Positions 27,540 through 41,716 of a stretch of 64,000 nt of DNA are shown in pieces. The stretch's first letter is position 1, and every line of letters begins with the position of its first letter. Location of the stretch: the NCBI GenBank assembly GCA_030549335.1, contig CM060193.1:57441146-57505145 (forward strand), read 5' to 3'. The notes beneath the pieces were generated by a model that did not search any database, was not told where the DNA came from, and was given only the letters and a program-made list of their open reading frames with translations. The DNA is from Pontederia crassipes. Lineage: Eukaryota > Streptophyta > Magnoliopsida > Commelinales > Pontederiaceae. Both the position numbers and the translations under genes were made by a program.

Positions 27540-30500
27540 ATGATGCACATAAAACAATATCAAGTGTTTATTAAAAGAGTTGTGCTACCTTTTTAATGGG
27601 TAGTATCATTAATCATTATATTCATGATTAATGATAAATTTATTAATTAAAATTTTTTTATCAATCGTCTATCATCAACCAAACAATGATGAGTGAACGT
27701 TGATAATGCTACCCCTTAAAAGAGGTAGCACAATCATTTTGTTCATAAGATTTATAGCACAAAAATTCGTATTCATAGATTATGTCAATACGCTTATCAT
27801 AAACATTGTGTCTCATTCATAAGAAAATCAAATTCAGCTATATAATATTTCATAAATCCATTCACATTTGTCATTAGCTTTGCTAAAAAGGTAATTACAA
27901 ACATGAAGTCAAGTATGGTAAGGATGCCAACTAGTATGCAAAATTCATGTGTATCAAACTTAAAAGTGACATATTGCATAGTGTGGCACAAACATTTCAA
28001 TTTTAAGGTCATTCGTACATAATTCATAATATTACACATAGTATTCATTTCAACTTGGTAATCATATGAGCACATAGTATAAATATATATTAGAAGTAAT
28101 GAAGTAAATATTCTTATAGACTCACATAACTAGTAGAAGCAAATTTCATCAAGTGAGCATTGTTTAAACTTGAATAATTTTTTTTATCTCATCAAATGAT
28201 TTTGTATCCAACTTAACAATGCATAAATGATTCAACACAAAATGATTTTCAAAATTAATCGCATGTGTCATTTCTTTCTAAATGAATAAAATAAAATAAT
28301 AATCATAAGATTAATCATGACAATAATACATTTTTTTTCTTTCTTTGACATGTGAGCAATATAAAAATCTTGCAACTAAATTATCACAAGTCAAAAGAAA
28401 TTAAATATGATATCTATTTCTCCAAAAGTTCTTGTTTACAATTATGCCATCAACTAGAATATTGTAATACATGATATTGGAACACAAAAATTCATTTATA
28501 ATTGTTGACTAAGATTTTAAAATTATGATTATTACAATATTAAAATCATAAAACATCATCTTAGTCACAATTATTAAAATGTGGAGTAGCAAATGTACAA
28601 TCAAATAAAAATCTCCACATTTATTGAAAAATAAACAAATTTTGGCATAGTGAGCAACATATGCAATTTCAAAATTGGATAAGCAAAATATAAATAATAT
28701 ACATACAGATTCTAATTGTTTTTCAATTATTAATTTATGCATATGTTATGATAATAAATAAGCAAATTCAAAGCATAAGTATGAATGACATCAAAATTAA
28801 TCCAAGTTTCATTCTCATATATCAAAAACATTTTTTATCATGAACTTTGTGCTTTCACATCTTTTCACATGTAACTTCATTTCCTTTTTGTGAGATACAC
28901 AAAGGTATAATAGCCATGAACACCACAATAATGACAAATAATATATTGTTTCTCAAAATTATCATGTGCATGTTTAATTTCAATGTGTTATTATGAGAAT
29001 GATAATATTAAAGGAATGATCACAAGAATATTTATGTTTCAAATAATGAACATGAATGTCATGTTTGAATTTAACAAAGAATAGTAATATTTCAAGTAAT
29101 ACCCTTTGTATTTTTAATATTTTTCACTAAATTTCTTTTCTTTCTAAATGTACGAGTGATAAGATTTTTAAGAAGATTATCATTGCACATAGACTTTTGG
29201 AGAACACTATTAATATTATCTTTTAGTAAAGAAGCAATAGTAAGTTGATTATTCAAATATTTTTTTGAAGTAGCATATTTTTTGTTGTAACTCTTCATGT
29301 AATGTAATTAATTTTGAATTCTAAACTTTTAAAAATTCATAAGATGCACCAGGTGATCAAAAGAATTAGTTTTCTTTTTCAAAACTTCTATTTCAATTAT
29401 GCAAACATGATTCTCCTTTTCATTTTTCAATTAAATTAGTCAATTTTGTATTTTTCATATTTTAAGAAATTACAAGATGCACAAGATAATAAAAGAAAAT
29501 CATTTTTCCTTTCCAAAATATATATATTTGAACTAAACATGTATCATTTTCTTTGTTAAGGGATTCATAATAATTTTTATAGCATGAAAATCATTCCTCA
29601 AAGTTTCATTTTTTTTCTTTTCGAGAGAAAAATACTTTTGAATTAAGGACGAAAATTCTTTATGCATATTAAAATAAAGGAAAAAATGGGGGTGTCCCCT
29701 CTCTAAAGTGGGGACACCGTGTCCCCTTTTAAAATTGTCCTTGGATCAAGAGTTTGCGCTTCATAATCTCTATCGGCTCAAACCAAAGTTCATTGGTTGA
29801 AAAAAAAAACCAGTTGTCTCTCACCCAAAATGCTAAGCCGACTTGTCCTTCACGTCTCTCCCCCTCTCCATCTCTCTCTTCTCCCTCCCTCCCTCACTGT
29901 CTCTCTCAATCTCACTCCATCGTCGTTGCTCCCTCCCGCCTCTCTTCTCCCGATCTCTGCCACTGTCGAACACGATGTCCCAAAGCCGCCGTCCCCGTTC
30001 CTCGTCACTACATGATGCTCCCATGCCGCCGACCTTGATGACGTCCAGCTGTCCTTGTGGCGCACTATTGGTACAGCGGCAATGATGCGAGGTTCTCAGG
30101 AGGAGACGATGGTGCAGTGCATCGACTGCTAGCGGCAATATTGGGTTTCTCAGGCATTGTGGTGATGGCGACACGAGCAACGGCGCATGGTGTAGGGCAT
30201 CGACAAAGCAAACAACAATAACAACAAGAAAGCACGAGGAGAAAGAGAAACATGATGGTTTTTTTTTTTTTTTGTTCAGGTGTTTGTTTGAATCATTTCC
30301 AAGCCAGCAATTTGAGCCGCATGCTGAACCAATGAATAACCATCGTATTAATCTCAAGCACAACCTTTTAATCCAATGGTCAATATTAAAAGGGGACACT
30401 GTGTCCCATCTTAAGAGGGGGGACACTCCCATTTTCCGCTAAAATAAATATAACCATCATCATTATCATTATCACTACTAAAGCAATAAGACAAAGTTGA

Positions 30501-31947
30501 GCCTACCTCATTGTTTGCATGCTTTGTCATTATGCACAATGTTTTATTATTGGATGTTGTAAAAGTAACATTATCACCGTCATTGGCATCCGCATCGCTC
30601 TTTTTGTAAAAATTGCTCCCTTTATAATGAAGTAGAATATTTAGAAATAAGATTTAGATGTTCCTCGTTTAAGGTGAAATGAAATGCATTTCTAATTTTA
30701 AAATCAAATTTAGCAAGTAAAATTTGAAAATCATTATATTAAAATAAAGAAAGATAAATGAAAACATCATTTAAATTTTTTTTGGCTTTTCAAAATCATT
30801 TTCTACGATTTCCCATATATCAAAAAATTGAATACAAATATGCATTCATTATAATTTTCCAATAAAAAAGTAGAGTTTTTAAAATTCGGTGGATCGAAAA
30901 TGGAAGAACATTCCTCTAAAAATAGTGAAATGCTCTAAAATATGTTTAAATCTTGAAAATAAGAGCAATATTGCTTTGATATCAATTGTTGGATCATAAG
31001 GCATCAAGAGAGGGAGGGTGAATTGGCGTTTAATCGAAAATATCGATTTACAAAATACGTCGCGGAAGGTTAAAATCAATTTGTTAAACTCTAAACCAAC
31101 ATAATAGTAACCAAATCGCATGCATAATACAGTAGAAAGGGGAGAGAGGGAAAGATAGAAAGAGCAAACATTAGAAACAAAGCGTTTGTTAATGAAGTTC
31201 GGCCACACTTGATCTATGTCCACGCTCCAACTTCACTATCGGAGATTTCACTAATTCATTCTTCGTTCAAAATGGGCTGAGAAAGAAATTCATTACATCA
31301 CTTTGCTTCATGAGGTAAGACACATCTCTTCTACTCGAAAGTTTTCCTCCGCCTTTTCTCCGATCAAGAGGTAAGGAAAATTTTCTTCTCACTCGGGATC
31401 TAAAAAAATTATTACATATCATAAGCACACTCTCGAGTCTCTCTTTTACAATTTGAAAAATCAAACAAAAGTAAGAGAAAAAATGAAATATTTACAACTT
31501 GAAGATCAAATGAACTTTACAAATGTTTTTCTTTAATTTGTTGGGTCCTCATTTATAGGCTTTTAAACTTTATTTGACTGTTGGGGTGCGTTTCCAAACT
31601 TTTGAGGCTGAAATTTGACATGTGCATTCTTCTCTTAGACAGTATAGAAAATATGATCGTTGGAAGGTCAACCAATTAACCTTTTTCACTGACCGATCCT
31701 TTGACCAACATAGCCAATGATATCATTGGCTGAACTCATCAGTCAATCACTCGCCATTTACACTTCGTTTGGTGTCAATTTTGCAATAATTGATCGATTA
31801 CTGACTTCAACTAGTTGATTGGTTCTTCAACATCGAATCGAAAATTCCATTTTCATGCTCACCATTCGAATCGGTTAATCAGACTAATTGGTTAAGCATC
31901 CTGCACTATTTTGCATATAACTTTTTTTATTTGTTGGAAATCTAACA
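27540..31947 (-). mobile_element. Copia LTR retrotransposon remnant, SIRE/Maximus-like (fossil)
   Basis: A candidate 5' LTR of about 960 bp spans 30987-31947, bounded by TGTTGGA and TCTAACA (inverted termini). Immediately inside it, 'TTTGATATCAAT' resembles the complement of a Met-tRNA primer-binding site. This wording is familiar from plant SIRE/Maximus Copia elements read on the opposite strand. Internal sequence extends left, decayed and AT-rich, with acidic gag-like wording around 30.45-30.6 kb. No second LTR was found and the left end near 27.5 kb is approximate. The element is old and thoroughly broken. A Mutator-like element has inserted into it at 29679-30439. Confidence 0.5.
29679..30439. 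mobile_element. Mutator-like non-autonomous element with 9 bp TSD
   Basis: A 761 bp element flanked by perfect 9 bp target duplications TAAAATAAA (29670-29678 and 30440-30448), the size diagnostic of Mutator-like elements. The terminal inverted repeats exceed 100 bp: the left reads ATGGGGGTGTCCCC, the right complement ATGGGAGTGTCCCC. Both continue through GGGGACAC/GGGACAC, GTGTCCCCTTTTAA and CATTGGTT wording. The interior is GC-richer (29.83-30.24 kb) with several overlapping open frames, one of 199 aa on the minus strand that runs into the TIR. None matches a known protein. It could be a captured gene fragment (Pack-MULE) or just internal filler. Confidence 0.85.
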
Positions 31948-33450
31948 ATATTTTCGATAACTTTTGTATTCACATGTTAATATAGATATGAATGAAACAT
32001 ATTCAAATATTTATTTCATTAGTGTATGAAATTACTCATTCCTACTTAAACTTTTCGCACTTTAAACATTATTCTCATACCAAATATAGTGAACAATGTA
32101 AGAAAGAAATAATAAGTTGTTGAGTTAATATTTGATGATGAATTATAATTATGAATTGTTGAATTAACATCTAACATATTTTATCGGATTATAACATAAT
32201 TGAAACTATTTTTAAAGAAATTACTCTTTAGAGGGAAATAAAAAATTGAACTATACAGAACTTTAGATCTTTTATACAATTTATTCAATATTTATTAATG
32301 GAACAAATACTTATCAAATGGTTATTTAATTTGTAAGTTTCATTTTTTGGTAAATACTATATACTATCAGTATCAAAATATCTTGACAGAATTTTCTTGT
32401 CCTTTCTAAGAGTTAACTCATCAAATTTAACACAACCTAGATATTTTCTTTTAGTAATCGAATTAGTCAGATTATGCCGAAAAAATCATCACTTTTTTAA
32501 AATTATTATTTTCTTGCATAATAGGTGATTGGATATGATATTTTTGTGCAGTCATGTTGTTCAGAAAATGTAAATATAAAATCAATTTCTCTCTCTATAA
32601 TTCAAAATTTTGAATAATTGCTAAATTTAATTTTACTGCACCATTCGAACGTATTTTTTATCCACTTGTTTTGCTTTTAGTACATAGTACAAACAAAATT
32701 AAAACCTTTTAGAGGAGCAAGTGACTCCCAATTATAAAAAAAATAGGAAGTTTTTTTTTAGAAAATTTTAGAAAATGTGGTTTGATCAAATTAAATATAT
32801 TATTTTTTTTCTCGAGATTGTAATCGTCGTATTTCAAGTGACTAAAATATGTCAAGGTCAATTCACATAGATTAAATTATAATATTTCCCATGACATTTT
32901 TTGTTGGATCCAAATTGGTTCGATTGACATCTCGCAATGAATTTATTAGAACAATCAATTCAATCGCTTGGAGACTTTTAACATTTCCTTAATTAATATG
33001 TCGTCTTTACATGCTCATTTTAAGATTTTTTTTATTACGAAAAAATAATCCGATTGAAAACATGCGAACGCCAGATATGCAAACATATGTATTTATCTAA
33101 AATGTCACAAAGCATAATCCATTAATAGAAAAGAAATGAGAAAGAAGAGAACATAACCTAATTTGCTAAACTCAAATCAGTTTTTCCCAAATTACTTGGT
33201 CAAGCTAGTACGAATTCTTTTGGCACAAGGCAATGATTAATACCAAATCTTACAAGGCAAGAAATGAATACATACAGAATTACACTGACAGATATATATA
33301 TATGGAAAAAGTGGCTACTTACTGTGGTTCAGATTTGAATTTAATAATCTGGATTTTTGCTACATATTCCTCCTCCACTTCATCAGACGAATTATAAAAG
33401 TTACATATCTTAACTGCACATTAATCAAGTGCTTCTGTAACATACAATAA
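31948..33450. other. AT-rich gene-free stretch
   Basis: No gene or element ends recognised between the Copia remnant and the ATT microsatellite. Confidence 0.5.
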
Positions 33451-33814
<364 letters not shown>

Positions 33815-34272
33815 TATGTATTTTGTTTGTGTACTCAAGCTCACTCCATCTCAAAGAAACCATCGATGGAAGTGCAATAGATGCCATGGAAATAGGGGCT
33901 TAGAAGAACCAATGACGGCATCAAGAGAAGAATCAAACTCCCAAATCCAATAACTTGAGAGGTCCCATGTGCATATTGTGGATAGCAACAGGCGTTCCTC
34001 TTAACCACGTACCACGATACATTTCTATCATGATGTATGAAAATAAGATTAATCCGCAAAAAAGACGAGTGTATTCCTCAAAGAGCAGAAAGAGTCACTT
34101 AATGTGAAATCCAATTCCATCTATGAAGCTCATGATATATACAATAACCGACCGTGGAACAAAATAACTATCTCCTCAAATGTACCTGACTTTTGTATGG
34201 CTGTAGAATGAGTTCACATCCATTTCCCAGTCTGGATGAACTGCTAACCTCAAGTTCATTAAATGAGCAATC

Positions 34273-37200
34273 CTACTCATTGACCTTTCTTCTTAGTTCG
34301 TTAAGCTCCCTTTCAATCTCTGTTTCCAAAAAAGGTGAAGAGTTTGAGCTGCTGACTGCTGTCCTACCAGATGGAAGCTCCCCTTTCTACATTAATTAAG
34401 GAAAATTTAATGAAGACAACCCTTAAAAGGAAAATCACAGAACAAAGTTGCCAGTGGGGAATTCCATACAAGAGGTAAAGAGAAGTATGTAAATTAGAGG
34501 AAAATTCAATTGCATACTATAGAAATGAGAAATAATTCAATCAGACGCCGCATAATCTGAAACTGTTTGATACATCATGTCAAGGAAAGTTGAGATAATG
34601 ATATCATATAGTGGGTTTCACAGATTTGAGTAAAATTTTAAAAAGCTTTGCACTAAGCAAAATAGATAATCATAAGTCCAAATTAATACAACAAAGCATG
34701 ATTAATGGTGCAGTAGTGATCTAATAAATAAATTATTATTAAACTGGCTATATGGTGAAGTAATTGAATAAAAGGCAAGGTAGAAAACTTCAAGAATAAA
34801 CATATAGACAAAGTTAGATACTGAAATGGTGAAGTAATTGAATAAAAGGCAAGGCAGAAAACTTCAAGAATAAACATATAGACAAAGTTAGATACTGAAA
34901 TGGTGAAGTAATTGAATAAAAGGCAAGGCAGAAAACTTCAAGAATAAACATATAGACAAGTTAGATACTGAAAATGGTGAAGTAATTGAATATCCTATTA
35001 AAATGACCAGGATTGAGTATCATTGTCAATAAATTTGCTTTTATGCAAAAAGGACGGACATACATGTCTGTATGAGGTCGCAAATCAAAACTATAAAATG
35101 AAAAAAGTTCATACATATACATGAGTATATGATTAACAACAAATTAACACTGTTTTATTTTCACCAATCGAGTTTCTTTTTCCTTTTCCTTTGATATGCT
35201 TCAGCATCCGAACTTGTCGGCTTGAAATGCAAATTAAACAAAAGGCAATTACGATTCAATTTCTATAGAAATTGCTAAGCATGGAAGACATAGAAGAAGA
35301 GAGTGAACTTTACCAGTGTGCTCCCTGAGATTTCCCTTTTCAACTTAGCAAGATCGTCATCAACTGATGAGGCCTCAAGCATAGCAAACTGCAAAACATG
35401 AACATGGTCACCTCAGTGAAAAATATAACATGCAACAAAGAAAGACGTAGTTCTCCAAGCCATCAATACCTTTCCCTCTAAATCATCAGTTGTTAACTGA
35501 TTAAGAGATTCGGCTTGCAACTCCATAGCCAGAACTGTCAAGATATTAAAGTCAGCCACTCAATGTTCAACTAGAAAAAGGGGACCACTACTTCAGTAAG
35601 CCCAACAACAACAACATAAGATTCGACAGGATTTTATGCTGGCTGTCGGGGCCTAACACAACCCTCCTCCTTTATCCGGGCTTGGGACCGGCTATAAAAT
35701 ATAGGCGGAGTTTACTTCAGTAAGCCCAAAGTAGCTATTTGAAAAACAAAATGCATTGCTCCACGAAATTTAAGGGTGCACAATTCATATCATTAATGCT
35801 CAAAAAGATAATCTAGTCTATGTAAAATAAACACCAAAACCACTTACCTTTTTCCTCCATCTTTTCAAATGCTGAAAGAGCACTACCTGTATTAACATTT
35901 CCAACCAATTCACTGACTTTAGTAGCAGTTCTGGAACATACAATTACAAAGTACTTCACCAGTCAGCAAAATAAATGAGCAAAGGAAATAAGATGCATTC
36001 AATAACAACATAATGATATAAAATACTTGGCTGATTGAGCGCGAGCTTTTAGCGTGTCTTTCTTTGACCTCGCCTCTTGTATCTTGCTCTCCAAAATCTA
36101 AAAAAGATATGAAGAAAAGATGATAAAACCGTCCATCACATGCATAAACAATTACAATATTACAAAAGCCACATTTCCTCAGAAAAAGGAATACTGCACC
36201 AAATAAATTACATCGCCATTTCAAATTTCATAAGCTCAGTTGACATCAAGGATGGAGCAACCTTACCACCACCACCCCCCCCCCACCCCCACACACACAA
36301 TTTTGTGAACTTGACATAATTATAATATGTTATTATACTTATGAGAGTATTTATGAGAGAATATATGTGTATATTTATAGTAGATTTATAGTATTTTTTT
36401 TAGGAGGGCATTTATAGTATATTACATGTATTTATGAAAATATAACATATGTACTAATAATTTTGATTCCTTTCTATAACAAATCAAATTAATTAGTTAA
36501 GTAATAAAAAAGTTAGTTACAAATATCTTCCTTTAACATGATAAACACAACAACAACAACAACAACAAAGCCTGATCCCACTAGGTGGGGTCGGCTACAT
36601 GGATCATACGACGCCATTCCGCTCTATTTATTCGTTGATCCATGTTCATGAGATTCGACAGAGTTTTACGCTGGCTGTCGGGGTCTAACACAACCCTCCT
36701 CCTTTATCCGGACTTGGGACCGACTATAAAACATAGGCGGAGTTTTTAACATGATAAACACAAAAAGAAAAAAAATATACATGATGAATAACAAAAAGAT
36801 ATTTTAATTAAAATAAAATAAGATTTATAATTACAAATTGGCTTCTAAAGTAATAGTTTTTTATTTTCTTAATTTGGTTTAAAATTTTGATATAATTATA
36901 TGTATACACATGTATATATACAATTTTTTCCTACACTCTACCTTTCCCGCCCCACCCACCCACCCACACACACAAGTTATCATCCTAGCTCCGTCCCTGG
37001 TTGACATTCATATCCTCAAATAAATAGATATACTTATTTAGAAGGAAAATCAATATAGTTTTTTTAATAATGGAAATCAATATAGTTAAGCTGTCCAATT
37101 CTAGCAAATTCATTTGAATAATTTGTTAAACAACCAACTTGCATGAAAATTGAATTTTTGCTTTCTTACAAAATCCAAAAAGTTGAAAGTAATTTCCACC

Positions 37201-40200
37201 TTCTGAACATTATGTTATTAGATATGCATTAATAAACAAATTCTCTTATACAACATAATCAGACATTCTTTTTCTTTTAAGAGACAGAGAACATAGTGAA
37301 GACATTTTACATAATTGCTTACTCATTTGAGCAAAAGAAGTTGGGGAATGACAACTTAAAAATATCCCATTTGAGAATTTGAAGTTGGGAATTTTTGGTC
37401 CCAAATATGCCATCTCAACCAAGTAGAAGTCACTCCTTGAGAAGTCTCACTAAAATTTGGTCAAGCAAATTCTTACCAAAAGAAGTTCATGAAGTAACAA
37501 CCAACAATCTATGGACACAAAAATTCTCAGTTATGCACAAGCAATGTTAAATTATCTCAAACACCAGATACCTTAGTATTTGAAACAAGATTGTCAACCA
37601 CACCCTTTTGCTGATCAAGTTGAGCCCTTAAAGAGGCAGCATCATCCTGAAATTTGTTATTTCGTTAGAGAATCAGATTCTTCAATATGTTCCTTATAGA
37701 TAACTAAACAAAATCTGCATACAAAAGACACTAGCAAGTTACCAACAATATTTCACCTACAAACAAAGGTTAACAACAATATTATGAAAGAACATCGAAT
37801 AATAGATTCTTGGCACCCTCCTGGAACTACATTTTTGTGTGAATATATTCAATATATCACAGACATGCACTTCATCAACTGTTGAAATATGTCCATGAAC
37901 AATATTTAACATGAACAGCACTTCTGAATATTTAGTAGACAGACTAAATGACTAACAATGATTCTCAGTTGCAATGGAAAACCTATTGAAATGATGTAGA
38001 ATAATGCAGTAATTACGAATGATATTTTCTTTGAACAAAAGAAAAACAAACCAAAATCACATTTGATTTTATCCTCTGACAAAAGAAATATTTATGAAAA
38101 TTATGCAACCAGTACAACATTAAATGAAATTATAGCATTTCAGCAATCAACCACGCTGGCAACTTCTCTTTTTTTCTTTTTTTTTGTGAAGAATAGGTGT
38201 GCAAATTGAAATTCAGAATCAAAGAGGCAGGCATTCAGACGACCAAACATAGCAGGATATTCTCAAAGGTACGTTGGAGTCTTGTCCTTCTTTATGAGCT
38301 GATACTTTATAGTTTATATTACTTGACACTTAAACGAAATAGAAGTTTCCTTCCAGAAAATGGCATGAAAATCAAGCTAATGGATTTTTAGTAAGAGGAA
38401 GAAAAAGAAGATATCATGATAATGGTGCATTGGAAACAAGAAAAAAGAAAAAAAAAAGACCAAAGTGAACCTAGTGGAAAAGGAAAAGAGTAGATCAAGA
38501 GAAGGATTAGTCAACATAAATCATTAAGGTCAGGCAAAATCCTCGTTCCAGAACAGCATCTGTTCCAAATAATGAGATATCCCCAATATAATTACATTAA
38601 AGCATTCCTTGCATTCTGAACACTCCAAGCAACAAAGAAGCAGTCACTGTATATTATGTCCTATCAGTAAGCAATTAAAATTACATTCCTCCAATGAGTG
38701 TATTAAATTGCTCAATGCAATCTTCTAGCAGCCAATCACATTTTTTCTTAAAAAAAAATCTGAACTATGAAAAATATACTTTATGCATTTCAATAATCCA
38801 GGTTTCACAAAAAAAGCATAGTCAATGATGGAAGGGGAATGAAAGAGAGGATGGCAAAAGGGTGAGAGTCATGCCCAGAAGAGAATAAAAAATTCCAAAT
38901 TCAAATGACGTAAAACAGAAAACATTATGTTAAATATTAGTCAACCCATAATTAAGGCCAAGAAGAAAAATTGCAACTTGGCATCGATTTCACCAATAGA
39001 TAATGAAATATGAATTGACAATCTACTGAATTTGAAGACCATACAATTCAAGTACTTATATGTATCTTGAATCATAGCATTTTTTTATCAGCAGAACTGA
39101 ATGCCTACCACCTAGCTGATTGTTCAAGAAAAATGCAAAAGCAGAAACAAGAGAATTTGGTATTCAGCAAAATATTTCTCAGAGGATACCTACAGAATAA
39201 GATTTACGCCTCTTGAGTGCTTCACGTGCAAGTTCTTCGTCTCCTTTTGAAAGAGCAAGCTGTGCCCTTCTATACCTGCATTACAGTGTACATAAAAAAT
39301 CAGAATGTAAAGACTTAATAGGGGAAAAAAAACTTCTCTTCTATACAATATACCATTCATCAGATTGTTGCTGAGCAGCTTTATATTTGTTTTCAAGCCG
39401 TTTCTGTGTTGCTAAAACCTTGATACAACAAAACATAGATCAGACAATTGCTATAGATGCATATGCATCAAGTGTAATATTTTCCATAAAAAAAAGAACC
39501 TTAAATAATTTCCCAGAAATCCTTTCAGCAAATTATTATACCCAATTGAGATGATTGTTCAAAAAACCAAATAAGCAATAGCATAATGTTTGGTTCCCCT
39601 TTATACACTCTAGGGTTCCTAGGTTCACAACACTTACGATTATGAACAGAATGAATTTGCAATTAGTATTGCAAGCTATGAACAATTAGGACATCGAATG
39701 CGCTGAATAACAAAAGGCACTCAATGATGGGTCTCCATTGCAATGAATTTCACGATTTACATTATTAAGAGACAATTGAGATGGTTGTCTTCTAAATATC
39801 TGAAACTGAAATGGTGTCTGAAAGAAATGAGAAGCTTGCAGCACTATCTCCATTCACTAAGGAAATGCTTAAATAGTATAAATACAAGGAGACACAAAAA
39901 TCCATAAACTAAAAGTAGGAAACAACTTTTATTTATTGAAGATGCTTAAGTTAGTAATAATAATAAAAGAAACTAAGTAAAGTTGAATAGTATACTGATT
40001 GCCAGTGTGTGGCAACCACAAAGACCCCTTGCAGCGAAAGAAATTGACATCAACTCATAATAGATGAAAATCCAAATAGCCATGTCTGAAATCAAAATCC
40101 TAAATGCCAGCATCTAGAACTACAGTTATTTGAGAATGGCAGTTAAGCAAGATGAAAAGAAGGATACAAAAATGGGAATTGTGCAATTCCCAACTAGCTT

Positions 40201-41716
40201 AGTCTCCAGACATGTAAAAACAAGTAACACCTGTGGGATTATTCATGTCTGTTGTCATACCATATGATATGTAAGGTCGAATTTACAGTGAATGAGGACA
40301 TGAAGGTATCCTCTAAACTTAATCGAAGAGATCCCCATCTACCATGAAAGTTTTACTTTAAATATAAAGATATAAAGCCAATTAGTGAAAGTTAGTCAGA
40401 TAATTATCTAAACATTTATGGTGGCAAACGTCAGCTATAAAGTTTGTAATCACGTCATCTGCGTGGGGCACATGCAGTTAAGATGAAAAGAATAATAGGA
40501 AAACACATGTCAAAACTAAGTTAATGCTACCTGAGCTGTGGCCTGGCGCATCTTTGTCAAATCATCATTCATCTCAAGAACAGCTTGTTCCAATATCTTT
40601 TCTGGATCTTCCATGGAACTCAAGATTGCATTTGCATAGGACTAGAGATAAGAAAGTGTTGCAGGCACGCCATCAAGTTATATTGACAAGAAGTATATAG
40701 ATATAACAAAAAAAAACATCTTTTTGGATCTCACCTTGACAACCCTAGCAAAGCGATCAAACAAGTTCATCCAAGAACCCAGAGCACCACCATGCCGACT
40801 GCATTTCAGTGCAACATTTCGAGATTGTATTCTAAAATATCCTGCAACGGGCAATCATGAAACATAAATCAGATGCCTCTTGATTTTTTTTTTTAAAAAA
40901 AAAGCGAAAAGCTTTCATAACAAAAGGAAGATACGCAAGACAATAAAACCAAAATAAAGTACACTCTTTTAGGCCCAGGTGAAATTGGTAAAGCTGATTT
41001 TCATCTGAACCAACACTCCTCCAGAAATAAAACCCAAGTTTTCCAACAACATAAAGCGGGCCACCTTAGTCAATAACCAGGGGAAAACCCATTGGCATGA
41101 CAGTGAAACCATCACTAGATTAGATATTCTCTGTGAAAGTAGGCCTTGGAGTTTAAACTCAACCTCACAGTTCTATCAAGTAACCATCAAGATATGTAAA
41201 AGTAGATATTCCAAGTTAGTGTTAAAATAAATAGCAAAACTAGTGAGTACATCATGCCATTTTGCAATTGACAAACACAGTTCATGCTACAGAGTACAAG
41301 GACTAGTCCCCAAATTGCCTAACTTAATTCATGTGAAACGTAGGCATATCACTATCACCGAACTAATTTGGGATACTCACGAACGCCAACGGATTTCATT
41401 CATGTATTAAAAGAGTCCTTAACATATCATTTATTTAGTAAACCCGAAATTAGCACAAGAAGCCCAAGAAATCAAGAGAAAAATCTCAGAAAAAAGAATC
41501 ATATAGCTAGGCTGCTGGGACATTACAGAACACGTATGGTATCGCCAAAAAGAATAAGAGGAAAAAAAATCAGGAATCTCCATTACGGCCACCGTTAAAG
41601 AACGAGGTGGAAAGCGTCCGCGAAGTGGGGAGAGACTTCTGCGAGGAACCTCCCAAAGAGAGAGACGACGGAGGCGCCGCCGCCGCCGCAAAGCTCAACG
41701 ATGCCTTCATCGCCAT
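34273..41716 (-). CDS. VIPP1: VIPP1 (IM30/PspA family), plastid membrane-remodelling protein, 11 exons, 325 aa
   Basis: Vesicle-inducing protein in plastids 1, a PspA/IM30 (ESCRT-III superfamily) protein that oligomerises on the plastid inner envelope and thylakoids to build and protect membranes. My exon model (CDS, minus): 41716-41587, 40841-40735, 40641-40531, 39418-39354, 39275-39194, 37646-37572, 36097-36027, 35930-35848, 35534-35470, 35388-35314, 34386-34273. Lengths sum to 978 nt and every junction is GT/AG with matching phase. Residues 1 to about 65 form the transit-peptide region ([18 protein letters not shown] start). [10 protein letters not shown] at 70-79 opens the amphipathic helix 0. 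Coiled-coil helices follow, with [39 protein letters not shown] and [16 protein letters not shown]. The plant C-terminal extension is 289-325, ending [10 protein letters not shown]. Length is close to Arabidopsis VIPP1. Introns hold two SINEs and a 74 bp tandem repeat. A second in-frame ATG at codon 3 is also possible. A TGCAG just upstream of the ATG hints at a 5'-UTR intron. Confidence 0.95.
34752..34985. repeat. 74 bp tandem repeat in the last VIPP1 intron
   Basis: Just over three units, each beginning ATGGTGAAGTAATTGAATAA, at 34752, 34826, 34900 and (partial) 34974. They are almost identical, so the expansion is recent. The array lies in the intron between the last two coding exons. Confidence 0.95.
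35606..35712 (-). mobile_element. Short Au-type SINE in a VIPP1 intron, with 17 bp TSD
   Basis: A 107 bp minus-orientation copy flanked by perfect target duplications TACTTCAGTAAGCCCAA (35589-35605 and 35713-35729). It keeps the 5' half (GGCGGAGT.. to ATTCGACAG wording) and the CAACAACAAC tail. It lacks the roughly 85 bp before the tail that contains the CCACTAGGTGGGGTCGGC signature. With intact duplications on both sides, it either inserted as an internally deleted transcript or lost the block afterwards. Confidence 0.9.
36551..36744 (-). mobile_element. Full-length Au-type SINE in a VIPP1 intron, with 19 bp TSD
   Basis: A 194 bp minus-orientation element with a CAACAACAAC tail and the CCCACTAGGTGGGGTCGGCT signature, ending at AACATAGGCGGAG. 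It is flanked by perfect 19 bp target duplications TTTAACATGATAAACACAA (36532-36550 and 36745-36763), indicating a young insertion. It lies in the long intron between 36098 and 37571. Confidence 0.95.

Noticed and set aside
29833-30432. 199-codon minus-strand frame as a host gene
   Set aside because: It is wholly inside the Mutator-like element, runs into its inverted repeat and has no recognisable domain.
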